Shown here piece after piece: positions 1 to 9,820 of a DNA stretch of 64,000 nucleotides. The notes below the pieces were generated by a model. It was not told where the DNA came from and searched no databases. It saw only the letters and a list, made by a program, of their open reading frames with translations. The DNA is from Halonotius roseus (GTDB lineage: Archaea > Halobacteriota > Halobacteria > Halobacteriales > Haloferacaceae), in assembly GCF_006861655.1 (NCBI RefSeq), contig NZ_SESI01000001.1, positions 322,328-386,327 of the forward strand, written 5' to 3'. The position numbers and the translations under genes were made by a program. The first letter of the stretch is position 1. Every line of letters starts with the position of its first letter.

Positions 1-35
1 CAGTGTTCACAGCGGATCGTAAAGAACGTTTGTGA

Positions 36-59
36 GTTAGAAATAAAATTTTGTCTAAC
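36..59. promoter_or_regulatory. Inverted repeat around an A/T-rich promoter-like core
   Basis: GTTAGA (36-41) and TCTAAC (54-59) form an inverted repeat around AATAAAATTTTG, which could hold a TATA element. The next gene starts near 136, so a leader of about 60 bases would be needed. It may be an operator for the sugar dehydrogenase; this is inference only. Confidence 0.25.
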
Positions 60-135
60 CTAAAACAGCTCCCGCTGATTGGTCGCCTTCTGCGGAGCCG
101 GTGTCGTTTTGCCCGAGACGCCCGATACGACTGGT

Positions 136-1296
136 ATGGATCGACGCAGCTATCTGTCGGCCGTTGGCGCGGTCGGTGCCGGCACGGTTGGCGGCTGTCT
201 CGGCGGGTCAGCGGGTGGATCAAGTCGCTCGGATCTCGCCGTCGAAACGGTTGTCGACGGGCTCACCCATCCGTGGGGGCTGGCGGTCGGTGGCCCCGAC
301 GACGCGCTGTTGGTCACCGAGCGCGATCCGGGTCGCCTCCAACGGGTCGATCCCGACGCCGGCACAGCAACCGAGATCACCGGCGTCCCCGCGGTTGACG
401 CCGGCGGACAGGGCGGCCTCCTCGATGTGGCGTGGGGGCCCGACGACACGTGGGTCTATCTCACCTACGCGATCGACGCCGGAGGCAACACAACGACGAC
501 CCGGCTCGGCCGCGGACGACTCGCCGCCGGAGGCGATCGACTGACCGACTTCGAGACGCTGTACACCGCCGAACCGGCGGTCGATTCCTCGGGGCACTAC
601 GGCTCCCGCGTCGCCTTTGGGGCCGACGACTATCTCTACATGACTGTTGGCGATCGCCAGTTCAAGAACTTCGGCCCCAACCATGTCGCCCAGGATCGGA
701 GCAATGATCTCGGAACGACGCTCCGCCTGCGACCGGATGGCTCGATCTCCGACGACAACCCCTTCGTCGGCGACGCCGATGCGCGGGACGCGATCTACAG
801 CTACGGCCACCGGAACGCACAGGGCCTCGACGTACATCCCGAGACGGGCGCGATCTGGGAAAGCGAGTTCGGCGAGTCCGACGGCGACGAGATCAACATT
901 ATCGAGCGCGGCGGCAACTACGGCTGGCCGGTCGCCGACGAGGGCTGTACCTACGGCACCGGCCAGCCGATCGGCGTTGGCCACGACGACCGCGAGGACG
1001 TGATCGCGCCGGTCTTCGGCTGGCCCTGCGGCGAGAACGGCCCCGCGCCAAGCGGGATGGCATTCTACGACGGCGATGCGATCCCGGAGTGGCAGGGCGA
1101 CCTCTTCGTCGGCGGTTTGGTCACCCAGCGCGTCGTTCATCTGGTGGTCGATGGCGACGACGTACGCGAGGAAGAACCGTTGTTGGCCGACCGCGGTTCG
1201 CGGATTCGGGACGTGGTCGTCGGCCCCGACGGCGCGTTATACGTCGCTGTCGATGCCGGCGACGCGCCGATCCTCCGGCTGTTGCCGGCGGAGTAA
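136..1296 (+). CDS. PQQ-dependent sugar dehydrogenase, Tat lipoprotein
   Basis: Soluble-type glucose/aldose dehydrogenase family: a six-bladed propeller that oxidises sugars to lactones with PQQ, acting outside the membrane. The start at 136 is chosen because the protein then begins MDRRSYLSAVGAVGAG, a twin-arginine signal followed by a lipobox ending in GGC (Cys about 21), the usual haloarchaeal lipoprotein anchor. Family signatures follow: GQGGLLDVAWGPD, VAFGADDYLYMTVGDR, YSYGHRNAQGLDVHP, GGNYGWP and FGWPCGENGPAPSGMAF. The length of about 386 residues is normal. The gene is convergent with the next one, with six bases between stops. Substrate unknown; glucose or another aldose is likely by family. 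Confidence 0.85.
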   Translation: MDRRSYLSAVGAVGAGTVGGCLGGSAGGSSRSDLAVETVVDGLTHPWGLAVGGPDDALLVTERDPGRLQRVDPDAGTATEITGVPAVDAGGQGGLLDVAWGPDDTWVYLTYAIDAGGNTTTTRLGRGRLAAGGDRLTDFETLYTAEPAVDSSGHYGSRVAFGADDYLYMTVGDRQFKNFGPNHVAQDRSNDLGTTLRLRPDGSISDDNPFVGDADARDAIYSYGHRNAQGLDVHPETGAIWESEFGESDGDEINIIERGGNYGWPVADEGCTYGTGQPIGVGHDDREDVIAPVFGWPCGENGPAPSGMAFYDGDAIPEWQGDLFVGGLVTQRVVHLVVDGDDVREEEPLLADRGSRIRDVVVGPDGALYVAVDAGDAPILRLLPAE

Positions 1297-1302
1297 TCCC
1301 GA

Positions 1303-2964
1303 TCACAGCGATCGCCGCGAGCCGGAGATAACGCCTAACACACCGATCACCACACCGACCGCGATCGATGGGAGTCCGGCCTCCGGCGGCAGCCAGCCGG
1401 CGAGCCAGAGCAGTCCGGCGGTGATGCTGATCACCACACCACCCAACGCCGGCGTGACGCGCATGGCGACACTACCGAGGACGACCACCAAGAGAATGGA
1501 CAGGATCGCCCGGACGACCGCCTCCCGTTGTTGTTGGCGTGCTGGGTTGCGGATCGTCTGCTGGCCGCTGATCGTCGCGTCGTTCGTTGTCGTCGCCTCG
1601 TAGTCGGCGTTCCAGTTTGCGTCCGTGTTCTCCTCGGGCACCGGCACGTCGGCGGTTACATTTTGATCGTAGCTGTCGTCAAGGAGTAGATTCGAGGCGT
1701 TGCCCGCCTCGCTGATCGACAGGTCAGCGGATCGCACGTTCGAGAGGTTGACCGCAAGCCTGTCGCCGTCCTCGTGGCTCCGATAAGCCGTCGAGATGTT
1801 GAGCCCATCGATGGATTCGGTGGTGTTGTACCGGATATCCTCGATCGGCACCGCGGTCGGCTCGCTCGTCCGGGGGGTGAGGCTGCTGACGTACGTTTGG
1901 CCGACGGTCGGATCGACAATGATGACGCGATATCGTTGGTTGCGCTGGAGTGCGGTCTGGAAGCCGTCGTCGCCGAGGCGGTCGCCGGCAACGGTTCGGT
2001 ACGCGGTTCCGGTCGCTGTCGGCACCGGCCGCTGGAGCCGGATCTCAGACCCCTGTTCGTCGAACCGGCCGGTTCGATCATCCAGCGTCAGCCGTGGCGA
2101 CACCGCTGCCACCGTGTCGTCATCCGGCAGCAGATAGGTCGGCTGCTGGTCGATCCGGGCCGGCAGCCGGACGCGGCGGTCGTAGTAGTCGCCCTCCGAG
2201 GAGAGATCGGCGGCAAACCGCTCGTTGATCGGCAGCCCGGTCATGTTGATCGTGCCGTCGCTGGTCGTCTGCTGGGTGCTCGGCTCGGTGGCCCCGACTG
2301 GGGTGAGTGACACATCGACCGCGCTGCCGTCGATCAGCGAGCCGTCGGTGACATCCCGGATCGATAGCTCCGAGGGGATCTCCGCCACCCGGATCGCCTG
2401 CTGGCCGCTCGGGAGATCCCGGAACGTCGCTGTGCCCTGGGGGTTCGGGGCGGTGTCGGTGGCGACGACCCGGCCTTCGTCGACGGCGGCGACGCCGGTG
2501 TCGGTCGGGACGCCACTGATCGAGATGGTCACGTTCTCGTTGGCTCGGTAGCTGAGATCGGGTTCGTCGTCGGTTGTGTCGATGCCGGGCGTCGAGAACT
2601 GATCGAATCGACCGTCGAGTTCGACGGCCCCGATATCGCTTCGGTTGACGGTGACGGGGTTGCGTGTCGCGTCGACCGATTCGAGGCCGACCGTCGATCG
2701 GTCGAAGGCGGCGTCGCTGACGGTCGCCGACGATGGGCCGTCGCTGCTGAGCCGGAGTGGGCCGCTCGTCCAGGTGTCGTTGCCGACGACCGGCGGCGAC
2801 TCAAACACCTGGGCGTCGGTCGCTGTGACCTCAAGGCCGGTGTCGGTCTCGTAAGTCAGATCGTCGACGGTCGTGTTCGTGATAACGGAGTAGGAGATCA
2901 CCGAGACCGGAATCGCCATTAGCCCGACGGCGATTACGACGACCAGCAGTTCGTTTCGGTTCAT
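1303..2964 (-). CDS. Membrane-anchored surface protein of unknown function
   Basis: A 553-residue protein with an N-terminal hydrophobic segment (about residues 6-27), a long acidic extracellular region rich in Thr/Ser/Asp with several N-glycosylation sequons, and a C-terminal hydrophobic region (about 485-548) with about three membrane spans ending GVISGSRRSL. The middle contains stretches resembling repeated beta-sandwich modules. I do not recognise a named family. No Shine-Dalgarno is seen at 2964; a TATA-like TTAACC near 3040 would give a leader of about 50 bases. It could be an S-layer-associated or secreted-matrix protein, but nothing in the sequence proves this. Confidence 0.7.
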   Translation of the reverse strand: MNRNELLVVVIAVGLMAIPVSVISYSVITNTTVDDLTYETDTGLEVTATDAQVFESPPVVGNDTWTSGPLRLSSDGPSSATVSDAAFDRSTVGLESVDATRNPVTVNRSDIGAVELDGRFDQFSTPGIDTTDDEPDLSYRANENVTISISGVPTDTGVAAVDEGRVVATDTAPNPQGTATFRDLPSGQQAIRVAEIPSELSIRDVTDGSLIDGSAVDVSLTPVGATEPSTQQTTSDGTINMTGLPINERFAADLSSEGDYYDRRVRLPARIDQQPTYLLPDDDTVAAVSPRLTLDDRTGRFDEQGSEIRLQRPVPTATGTAYRTVAGDRLGDDGFQTALQRNQRYRVIIVDPTVGQTYVSSLTPRTSEPTAVPIEDIRYNTTESIDGLNISTAYRSHEDGDRLAVNLSNVRSADLSISEAGNASNLLLDDSYDQNVTADVPVPEENTDANWNADYEATTTNDATISGQQTIRNPARQQQREAVVRAILSILLVVVLGSVAMRVTPALGGVVISITAGLLWLAGWLPPEAGLPSIAVGVVIGVLGVISGSRRSL

Positions 2965-3205
2965 CGAGAGGATGGCGGGGCAGGCGTCGGGCTGCCGTCA
3001 CGCCATGTGTGCGATACATCTACTGTTGGGAGGACGGTTAATACCGTTTATTGGCCAGAATGCGTGTGGGCTAGCCGTCCGTTTTGATCGATGACAGCCC
3101 AGATCGATCGTTGTGGCGGCTGGTCGCTGTTGTGACGCCGGCGGTGTTCAGATAAGAGCACCCAATCAAGTGGGCTGATCAGCCGATCAACCGACTTCCT
3201 GGTGG

Positions 3206-3370
3206 ACTGAAAGGGCGAGACGCGCGTGGCGGCGAAGCCGCCACGTTTTCGGCGGCCGGCAACGCCGGCCGCCCGCTCGACGAACCTCGGCGACACAAGC
3301 ACCACAGCGAACGCAGTGAGCGAGGAGCGCAGCGAGCCGCGGGAGTCGAGAGCGGCGAGGGCTTTCTACA
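3206..3370 (+). repeat. Dispersed structured element, copy A
   Basis: Shares the conserved ends ACTGAAAGGGCGAG and CGAGGGCTTTCTACA, and an interior GAACC..CGGCGAC..AAGCAC..GAGGAGCGCAGCGAG, with copies at 29647 and 51387. Outer arms GAAAG/CTTTC pair, then a C-G, G.A, A.G, G-C run can form. The inner stem is CGCTCGAC with GTCGAGAGCG. This copy contains an insertion holding two perfect triloop hairpins: CGTGGCGGC-GAA-GCCGCCACG (3225-3245) and a 10-bp stem with loop AAC (3251-3273). Reading frames over it are spurious. Confidence 0.75.
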
Positions 3371-3438
3371 CCAATCACTCTGCAAAGCTGTTTATCTGAA
3401 CACTACCGTGACGCCGATGCTCAGTTTCACAACAACGT

Positions 3439-3454
3439 CGGGCGGATTCGAACC
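3439..3454 (-). other. tRNA-Gln T-arm remnant
   Basis: The 16 bases CGGGCGGATTCGAACC are identical to part of the T-arm and acceptor 3-prime half of tRNA-Gln (3541-3613), lying about 90 bases beyond its 3-prime end in the same orientation. No cloverleaf can be completed. It looks like an attachment-site scar left by an integrated element. CTCCGAATCCGC at about 3492 can pair with it. Confidence 0.5.
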
Positions 3455-3540
3455 ACGGTCGTTTCGCTCACGCTGTTCGCGTCACTCCCTGCTCCGAATC
3501 CGCGTCGTGACGACTACTGCTCGCTATCGCTCGCAGAAGA

Positions 3541-3613
3541 TAGTCCCGGGCGGATTCGAACCGCCGTCATAGGCTCCAAAGGCCCATATGATTGGCCACT
3601 ACACCACGGGACT
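3541..3613 (-). tRNA. tRNA-Gln (UUG)
   Basis: On the minus strand the acceptor AGTCCCG pairs with CGGGACT, with discriminator A. The T-arm is GGCGG-TTCGAAT-CCGCC. The anticodon arm is TGGGC-CTTTGGA-GCCTA, giving anticodon TTG for Gln. The D-arm is short with wobble pairs. A TATA-like TAATGTAA lies about 25 bases upstream on the minus strand (3632-3645). CCA is not encoded. Confidence 0.93.
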
Positions 3614-3720
3614 GCACTCGCAACTCGGGCTGGCGATTACATTAGTCCTTTCTTTTTGTGACACCGTGAGCCCGCGGCGACGCCCGCCAGCGATATACGC
3701 CACCGGTGTCAGTGGCCGAT

Positions 3721-4011
3721 ATGGGACTGCAACGCGTTGGCCTCCTCTGTGGGACGCTCGGGCTCGCGGTCGTGTTGCTGACGGCCGTTCTCTTCGGTCC
3801 GGCCGCCGGCGGCACCGACGTGGCCTGCCCCGACCATGAGCCACGCTACGCGCTGGAGGGCGTCGATATCGACTCACTCACCGTCAGCTACACCGACGGC
3901 TGCAACACGTTCGCCCTCCAGCCGCTGATCACCGGCGGCGTCGGGCTGACCGCGCTCGGCGTCGCCATCGGGTTGGTCGGCGTCGGCCGCGCAACTGTCA
4001 ACACACCGTAG
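3721..4011 (+). CDS. Small two-span membrane protein
   Basis: A protein of 96 residues from ATG 3721; an in-frame GTG at 3706 would add five. It has two hydrophobic helices (about residues 4-24 and 68-92) around a polar loop of about 40 residues with two cysteines (VACPDHEP and DGCNTF), which could form a disulfide outside the membrane. I do not recognise the family. It lies alone between tRNA-Gln on the other strand and sucC. Confidence 0.6.
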   Translation: MGLQRVGLLCGTLGLAVVLLTAVLFGPAAGGTDVACPDHEPRYALEGVDIDSLTVSYTDGCNTFALQPLITGGVGLTALGVAIGLVGVGRATVNTP

Positions 4012-4054
4012 GGGTTGGGTTTCGAGGTGTCAACCAACTCGCCGTAAATGAGCG

Positions 4055-4062
4055 GATTTAAC
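4055..4062 (+). promoter_or_regulatory. TATA element of sucCD
   Basis: GATTTAAC about 30 bases before the sucC ATG, matching the haloarchaeal TATA position and predicting an almost leaderless sucCD transcript. Confidence 0.5.
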
Positions 4063-4088
4063 CGTCAGTCCGACCCGCGTAGACACGT

Positions 4089-5234
4089 ATGAGACTTCAC
4101 GAGTATCAAGCGAAGGAGATCTTCGCAGAAGCTGGGATTCCGGTACCGGAATCGCAACTTGCCGACAGCGTCGATGGGGTTCTCGACGCAGTCGACGAGA
4201 TCGGCTACCCAGCGGCCGTCAAAGCACAAGTCCACGTCGGCGGCCGCGGCAAAGCCGGCGGCATCAAGATCGCAACGAGCCGCGAGGAAGCCCGCGAGGC
4301 CGCCGACTCCATCCTCGGGATGGATCTCAAAGGCTACACCGTCGACCGCGTGCTCGTCGAACAGGGCGTCGATTTCGTCGACGAATACTACGTCGGCGTG
4401 ACGATGGACCGCGGCGAGGGCGAACCCGTCGCCATGGTCTCCACGAAGGGTGGCGTCGATATCGAGGCCGTCGCCGAAGACGACCCCGACGCGATCGCCC
4501 AAGAGCACATCGACCCCGCGTTCGGACTCCATCCTTACCAAGCGCGGAAGGTCGTCTACGACGCCGGTGTCCCCGCCGAGTACGCCCGCGATGTGTCCTC
4601 AATCCTCTCGACGCTCTACGAACTCTACGAGGCCAACGACGCCAGCGACATCGAGATCAACCCCGTCATGATCACCAGCGACGACGACGTGATCGCCGCC
4701 GACGCGGTCATGAACATCGACGAGGACGCCCTCTTTCGGCAGCCCGATCTCGCCGAGATGGAGGAGGACTCCTACCAGAACGACCTCGAACGCAAGGCCG
4801 GCGAATACGGCTTTGATTACGTCCGCTTGTCGGGCAACACCGGCATCATCGGCAACGGCGCGGGCCTCGTGATGGCGACGCTCGACCTCGTCGACTACTA
4901 CGGCGGCACGCCCGCGAACTTCCTCGACGTCGGCGGCGGCGCGAAGGCCGACCGCATCGGCAACGCCCTCGATATGGTCTTCTCCGACGAGAACGTCGAT
5001 AGCGTCGTGTTCAACATCTTCGGCGGGATCACCCGCGGCGATGAGGTCGCCAAGGGAATCAACGAAGCGCTCGAAGACTTCGACGAGATCCCGAAACCGG
5101 TCGTCGTCCGACTCGCCGGCACCAACGCCGAGGAGGGGATGGAAATCCTCAACACCGACCTCGTGCAGGTCGAAGCAACGCTCGAAGACGCCGTCCAACG
5201 CGCTGTTGCCAACGCCGAGGAGGTGGCCCAATGA
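4089..5234 (+). CDS. sucC: Succinyl-CoA synthetase (ADP-forming), beta subunit
   Basis: Joins with SucD to interconvert succinyl-CoA and succinate with ATP formation in the TCA cycle. It begins [16 protein letters not shown], the standard start of the ATP-grasp beta subunit, and continues with [13 protein letters not shown] (nucleotide-binding loop), [26 protein letters not shown] and [13 protein letters not shown] of the C-terminal CoA-ligase domain. The length of 381 residues is normal. The stop overlaps the sucD start by four bases (ATGA), so the two are translationally coupled. Confidence 0.97.
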   Translation: MRLHEYQAKEIFAEAGIPVPESQLADSVDGVLDAVDEIGYPAAVKAQVHVGGRGKAGGIKIATSREEAREAADSILGMDLKGYTVDRVLVEQGVDFVDEYYVGVTMDRGEGEPVAMVSTKGGVDIEAVAEDDPDAIAQEHIDPAFGLHPYQARKVVYDAGVPAEYARDVSSILSTLYELYEANDASDIEINPVMITSDDDVIAADAVMNIDEDALFRQPDLAEMEEDSYQNDLERKAGEYGFDYVRLSGNTGIIGNGAGLVMATLDLVDYYGGTPANFLDVGGGAKADRIGNALDMVFSDENVDSVVFNIFGGITRGDEVAKGINEALEDFDEIPKPVVVRLAGTNAEEGMEILNTDLVQVEATLEDAVQRAVANAEEVAQ

Positions 5235-6100
5235 GCGTGTTTGTCGATAATGACACCCGCGTCGTCGTGCAGGGCATCACCGGCGGCGAAGGGAAGTTCC
5301 ACACCGAGCAGATGCTCGAGTACGGCACCAACGTCGTCGCCGGCGCGGTGCCGGGGAAGGGCGGCCAAGAGGTCGCCGGCGTCCCGGTCTACGACACCGT
5401 CGATGAGGCCGTCGACGCCGAGGACGCAAACGCCTCGGTCGTCTTCGTCCCCCCGGCGTTCGCCGGCGACGCGGTCTTCGAGGCCCTCGACACCAACCTC
5501 GATCTCGTCGTTGCCATCACCGAAGGGATTCCGACCCAGGACATGGCGAAGGTGAACAAGCGACTCACCGAGGTCGACACGAACCTGATCGGACCAAATT
5601 GTCCGGGGATCATCACACCGGGCGAGGCCAAACTCGGTATCCTGCCGGGCAACATCTTCGAGGCCGGTAACGTCGGCCTCGTCTCCCGCTCAGGCACCCT
5701 GACCTACCAGGTCGTCTCGAACCTTACCGACCGCGGCATCGGCCAGACGACCGCCATCGGCATCGGCGGCGACCCGATCATCGGCACCTCCTTCATCGAC
5801 GCGCTGGAGGCCTTCGAGGCCGACCCTGAAACCGACGCGATCGCCATGTGCGGGGAGATCGGCGGCGAGGACGAGGAGCAAGCCGCGAAATACATCGCTG
5901 AGAACATGGATACCCCGGTCGCGGGCTTCATCGCCGGGCGCACCGCGCCGCCGGGCAAGCGGATGGGGCATGCGGGTGCCATCGTCTCGGGCTCCGGCAC
6001 CGGCACCGCCGACTCGAAGATCAGCGCGCTCAACGACGCCGGCGTCCCGGTCGCCGACACGCCCAGCGAGGTCGCCGAGGCGATCGAAGAGTTCCTGTAG
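5231..6100 (+). CDS. sucD: Succinyl-CoA synthetase, alpha subunit
   Basis: The CoA-binding and phosphohistidine subunit partnering SucC. Visible signatures are [15 protein letters not shown] near the N-terminus, [16 protein letters not shown], and [13 protein letters not shown], which holds the His that is phosphorylated. The length of 289 residues is normal. It is the last gene of the two-gene operon and is followed by a T-rich terminator. Confidence 0.97.
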   Translation: MSVFVDNDTRVVVQGITGGEGKFHTEQMLEYGTNVVAGAVPGKGGQEVAGVPVYDTVDEAVDAEDANASVVFVPPAFAGDAVFEALDTNLDLVVAITEGIPTQDMAKVNKRLTEVDTNLIGPNCPGIITPGEAKLGILPGNIFEAGNVGLVSRSGTLTYQVVSNLTDRGIGQTTAIGIGGDPIIGTSFIDALEAFEADPETDAIAMCGEIGGEDEEQAAKYIAENMDTPVAGFIAGRTAPPGKRMGHAGAIVSGSGTGTADSKISALNDAGVPVADTPSEVAEAIEEFL

Positions 6101-6110
6101 GCGAGCGGAT

Positions 6111-6126
6111 TTCTGTTTCGTTTTTT
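6111..6126 (+). terminator. T-rich terminator after sucCD
   Basis: TTCTGTTTCGTTTTTT lies 11 bases after the sucD stop. Archaeal RNA polymerase stops at such T-runs without needing a strong hairpin. Confidence 0.55.
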
Positions 6127-6403
6127 GAACCGCCCCAGAGCTACTGTCAACAAAAATAAGATAAACTAATGAACAATCAGATTTAAATACATACGTATGT
6201 CCGGATCTGCGTCCCCCAACGGCAACGACGGGGCATGCCCACTGGAAGTCGCCTTTGGCGGCAGCGGTGTCCCGGACGACTGCCAAGTCACCAGCAACCG
6301 AGTTCGCTGTTCACCGTTATCTCACCACGCCGGCCTCCTCCCGATCAAAACCGGCCTTAAGATCGGCAAAACGTTCGACCGCGACGAACGCCAAGGCGGT
6401 GGG

Positions 6404-6709
6404 ATGATGACCGCCAAACAGATCATTCAGCCGGCCTACCAGCTCAAAGTCGAGTTCGATGATCAGACGATCGGCGGCTTCTTCGCCGACGTGATGACGC
6501 CGGATCACGAGGCGTATCCGATGACCGTCTACTACGGCTTCCGGCTGCAGACCGCCCGTGATGGGTTCAGATTCGCCAACTCGGTCGGCGAGAAGGTAGA
6601 AGAGCGGTTCCAGAGTGCGGATATCGTCAAAACTGGACGTACGGAGCTGGCCGTGCTGACCAACGCTGATCCGTTCCCTCACCAGCTGGTCGAAACGCTG
6701 CGTGGGTGA
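6404..6709 (+). CDS. Hypothetical protein coupled to the XPD-like helicase
   Basis: About 101 residues from ATG 6404 (a second ATG follows at once); the open frame extends up to 6197, but the upstream part has odd composition and overlaps the promoter-like TTTAAATAC at 6182. The core contains QPAYQLKVEFDDQTIGGF and TVYYGFRLQTARDGF, which look like a small mixed alpha/beta domain. I cannot assign a family. Its stop overlaps the GTG start of the helicase by four bases (GTGA), so the two are co-translated and may work together. Confidence 0.65.
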   Translation: MMTAKQIIQPAYQLKVEFDDQTIGGFFADVMTPDHEAYPMTVYYGFRLQTARDGFRFANSVGEKVEERFQSADIVKTGRTELAVLTNADPFPHQLVETLRG

Positions 6710-9312
6710 CCGAACAGCAAGGGTTGAAACCTGATCGCCACGCAACTGAGGATGTGACACGCGAGTCCGCCCCGGACTGGGAGCCGTATTTCGGCTTCGA
6801 GTCGCCCTACGAAAACCAAGCCGACGCGATCGAGCAGGCCATCGAGACAGTCGGCGACCGTGGCTATCTCGCCATGGAGGGCCCCTGCGGCACCGGAAAG
6901 ACGATGGCCGCGCTGACCGCGGCAGCGACCCTCCTCCGTGAGACCGACAGCTTCGACAACGTCTTCGTCGCCACGCCGGTCAAACAGCAACGCCAGCAGT
7001 TCATCGACGACCTCCGGACGATCAACCGCGGCGTCGACACCCCGCTGGCCGGCGTCGCACTCGTCGGCAAAACCGATCTCTGTCCCTACGGCCGCGAAGA
7101 TCTGTTTCCGGACGACGCAAGCGTTCACGATCGGTGTGAAGACCTACGAGACTCGACGGCTGATCTCATTCGCGCCGACGACAATGACGGCGCGGGCGAG
7201 GCGACAACGCAATCATCGATCGCCTCACAACTGCTGGGCAGCGTTGCCGGCGCGGTCGGCGGCGACGACGCTGACGCGCCCGAGCCGGCGGCCCGCCTCA
7301 CCGCCGGCCGTGAGGATACCGAACAGTGGTGGGACACCGAGCGCGCACTCGAACTCGTCCAAACGGCCCAGCAGGATCTCCACGCCGCCCAGCAATCCAG
7401 CGGCGATGTCGACGCAAATCCCCTGAAAACGGCCGGCGCGAGCGCGCCCTACGGCACCGCCCAGCCGGCCGCGCCCGAATCGATGACCGAGGGGGAATCG
7501 ACGCCGCTGTACTGCCCCTTCGAGGCCGACTGGTACGCCCGCGACAAGGGATCGCCAGTCGGCTTCGAGCAGGGCGTCGATCACGTGCTGTCGACCGAGG
7601 AGTTTCTCCCCGCCTCGGTCGAGGCCGGCACCTGCCCCCACCGCGCGATGGGCGTCCTGCTGGAACACGCCGATGTCGTCATCGGTAACTACAACCACCT
7701 CTTCGACAGCCGCACTCGTAATCTGACCGAGCCGATTCTCGACGAGCGCACGCTCGTGATTCTTGATGAGGCCCACCGGATCGAGGAGCGCGTCCGCGAT
7801 CTCGTCAGCGACACGGTCGGCCGCGTGACGCTCACACAGGCCCAGCGCGATCTCGGCGAATTGCTGGATCGCGCCAGCCAACACCCCGACAACAAGGAAC
7901 TGGTCGAAAAGCACCTCGCTGAACACGACGTGCCCTACGAGGCAGTCGAACAGGCCCGAACGTTCTACAGCGAAGCGGTCGCGTGGCTCGACGACCACGT
8001 CGACAACGCGTTGGCCGAGCGGTTCGACGGCTATGCGGCCGGCTATCCCGACGACCTCCCCGAGGATCGAATCGAGATCGAACTCCGCGATCCAGAAACC
8101 GACGAGCGCGACAGCTTCACCGAATGGGCCGAAAGTGCGGGCTACGATGGCGCGTTCTTTCGGACGCTCGGGACGGTCGGGAGTGCGGTCGAGGACGCCC
8201 TCTCGCAACTCGGCGTCGACCGCGACTGTGTGTGTACTGCTGTCGGCGCGCGCTTCGGGCAGTGGTGGACGCGGGATCACACCGCCTTCTTCCGGGAGAT
8301 CACGCTGGAGCCGACCGACGCCGACAGAGATCGTCTCGACCCCAAGTGGCGAACCGCCTACAACGCCTCGCTGGTGATGTACAACTGTATCCCGGCCGAA
8401 CAGGTGGGCGAGATCTTAGGCGAGTTTGGCGGCGGCGTGCTCATGAGCGCGACGCTGGAACCGCTGGACGTGTTCGAGGCGGTCAGCGGGCTGTCGTCGG
8501 TCGCGGCAGGGGGCAACACAGCCGGCGACGACACGGCTGGCAGGGGCGACAAAACCGGCGGCAACCCAACCGGCGGGGGCGACGACCGACCGCCCCGCCG
8601 CGTCGACCGCCGCAGCTACGACCTCGCGTTTCCCGAAGCCAACCGCGAAAGCTGGATCGTCGACGTGGAACCCTTCACCGCCCGGAACCGCGGCGACCCG
8701 ACCGGCCCCGACAACGCAACGCGGGATCGCTACGCCTACGTTGCCCGCGAGATCGCCCGGAGTTACGGGAATATCCTGCTGTGTTACCCCAACTACGCCG
8801 AAGCGAAGTGGGCCGCGGGCCGGCTCCGCGAGGAGATCGACAAACCAGTGTATCTCGACGAATCATCGAGCCACGAGACGACCCACGCGCTCCGCGAGGG
8901 GTTCGTCGACGACGACCACGCGGTGTTGGTGACGAGCACGCGCGGGACGCTGACCGAGGGCGTCGACTACGAGGGCGAGGAGCTGCATACCTGCGCCGTC
9001 TTCGGGATCCCGCTGGTCAACATCGGCTCCCCGCGCGTGCAGGCGGTGCGACACGCCTACGGCGACCGGTTTGGGAGCGACAACGCCTTCGAGTACGCGC
9101 TGACGGTGCCCGCGGTCCGGCAGGTGCGGCAGGCGATCGGTCGCGTCCTGCGCGGGCCCGAGGAGCGCGGCGTGCGGATCCTCGTCGGCGAGCGGTACCT
9201 CCCCGACAAACCGCGGTCGGTCGCGCCGTTCTTCGCGGAACAGGAGCGTGCGGAGTTCCGGCGACTCACACCGGAGTATCTCGATAGCCAGTTCACAGCC
9301 TTCTGGGGCTGA
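6706..9312 (+). CDS. XPD/DinG-type Fe-S DNA helicase
   Basis: An 868-residue superfamily 2 5'-to-3' helicase. Walker A is MEGPCGTGKT (about residues 57-66), Walker B is VILDEAH, motif VI is QAIGRVLRG. Four cysteines placed as in the XPD Fe-S domain are Cys126, Cys144, Cys270 and Cys310; between the second and third lies a low-complexity acidic insertion of about 125 residues. A second Gly/Asp-rich insertion follows the ALEPLDVF region (about residues 600-628). Likely role: repair or removal of blocked DNA structures. GTG start coupled to the upstream small gene. A shorter relative lies at 51585. Confidence 0.9.
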   Translation: MTEQQGLKPDRHATEDVTRESAPDWEPYFGFESPYENQADAIEQAIETVGDRGYLAMEGPCGTGKTMAALTAAATLLRETDSFDNVFVATPVKQQRQQFIDDLRTINRGVDTPLAGVALVGKTDLCPYGREDLFPDDASVHDRCEDLRDSTADLIRADDNDGAGEATTQSSIASQLLGSVAGAVGGDDADAPEPAARLTAGREDTEQWWDTERALELVQTAQQDLHAAQQSSGDVDANPLKTAGASAPYGTAQPAAPESMTEGESTPLYCPFEADWYARDKGSPVGFEQGVDHVLSTEEFLPASVEAGTCPHRAMGVLLEHADVVIGNYNHLFDSRTRNLTEPILDERTLVILDEAHRIEERVRDLVSDTVGRVTLTQAQRDLGELLDRASQHPDNKELVEKHLAEHDVPYEAVEQARTFYSEAVAWLDDHVDNALAERFDGYAAGYPDDLPEDRIEIELRDPETDERDSFTEWAESAGYDGAFFRTLGTVGSAVEDALSQLGVDRDCVCTAVGARFGQWWTRDHTAFFREITLEPTDADRDRLDPKWRTAYNASLVMYNCIPAEQVGEILGEFGGGVLMSATLEPLDVFEAVSGLSSVAAGGNTAGDDTAGRGDKTGGNPTGGGDDRPPRRVDRRSYDLAFPEANRESWIVDVEPFTARNRGDPTGPDNATRDRYAYVAREIARSYGNILLCYPNYAEAKWAAGRLREEIDKPVYLDESSSHETTHALREGFVDDDHAVLVTSTRGTLTEGVDYEGEELHTCAVFGIPLVNIGSPRVQAVRHAYGDRFGSDNAFEYALTVPAVRQVRQAIGRVLRGPEERGVRILVGERYLPDKPRSVAPFFAEQERAEFRRLTPEYLDSQFTAFWG

Positions 9313-9405
9313 GGTTGACTGTGTGGTAACACGCAACAAAAGATAGTCCGTGATCCACGACGATATCACCGAAGAGGGGTGCCCGACTCGATGTTGCGGG
9401 GTCGC

Positions 9406-9738
9406 TTACGCGCGCAGTTCGTCGAGGGCCGCCTGGAGGTCGGCCTTGTCCTGGACGCCGACAACGCGGTCGGCGGCCTCGCCGTTGTGGTAGAACTCGA
9501 TGGTAGGGACGCTTCGGATCCCCTTTTCGCTGGCGAGTTCTTGGAGCTCGTCGATGTCGACTTTGAGTACCGCCGCGTCGCTTTCGGCGGCCAGCTCCTC
9601 GACGGTGGGGGCCAGCATCTTGCAGGGCCCACACCAGTCGGCGTAGTAGTCGACGAGGACGACATCGTTGTCGGCGATCAGTTTCTCGAAGTGGTCGCTG
9701 TCCGTGACGTGGATCGGCTCGGTGGCTGCTTGGCTCAT
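9406..9738 (-). CDS. Thioredoxin
   Basis: A single thioredoxin domain of 110 residues with the active site ADWCGPCKM (about residues 33-41), the conserved Asp before it (VDYYADW), the cis-Pro segment RSVPTIEF, and GVQDKADL at the C-terminal helix. Cytosolic disulfide reductase. The start at 9738 has an upstream AAGGT and a TATA (TTATATG, 9760-9768) about 25 bases ahead. Longer upstream frames overlap arfC and are not credible. Confidence 0.95.
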   Translation of the reverse strand: MSQAATEPIHVTDSDHFEKLIADNDVVLVDYYADWCGPCKMLAPTVEELAAESDAAVLKVDIDELQELASEKGIRSVPTIEFYHNGEAADRVVGVQDKADLQAALDELRA

Positions 9739-9820
9739 ATTACCTTCTTCGGTAGCATTACATATAAGCATGAAGGGGCGATGCTGACAGCTCACACAAC
9801 CGAACCGCTCGACGGTCTGC

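Noticed and set aside
220-1140. 306-codon minus-strand frame inside the PQQ dehydrogenase gene
   Set aside because: A shadow of a GC-rich gene; the plus-strand product has clear family motifs.
3225-3273. Hairpins in repeat copy A as intrinsic terminators
   Set aside because: No T-run follows, no gene ends just before them, and they lie inside the repeated element.
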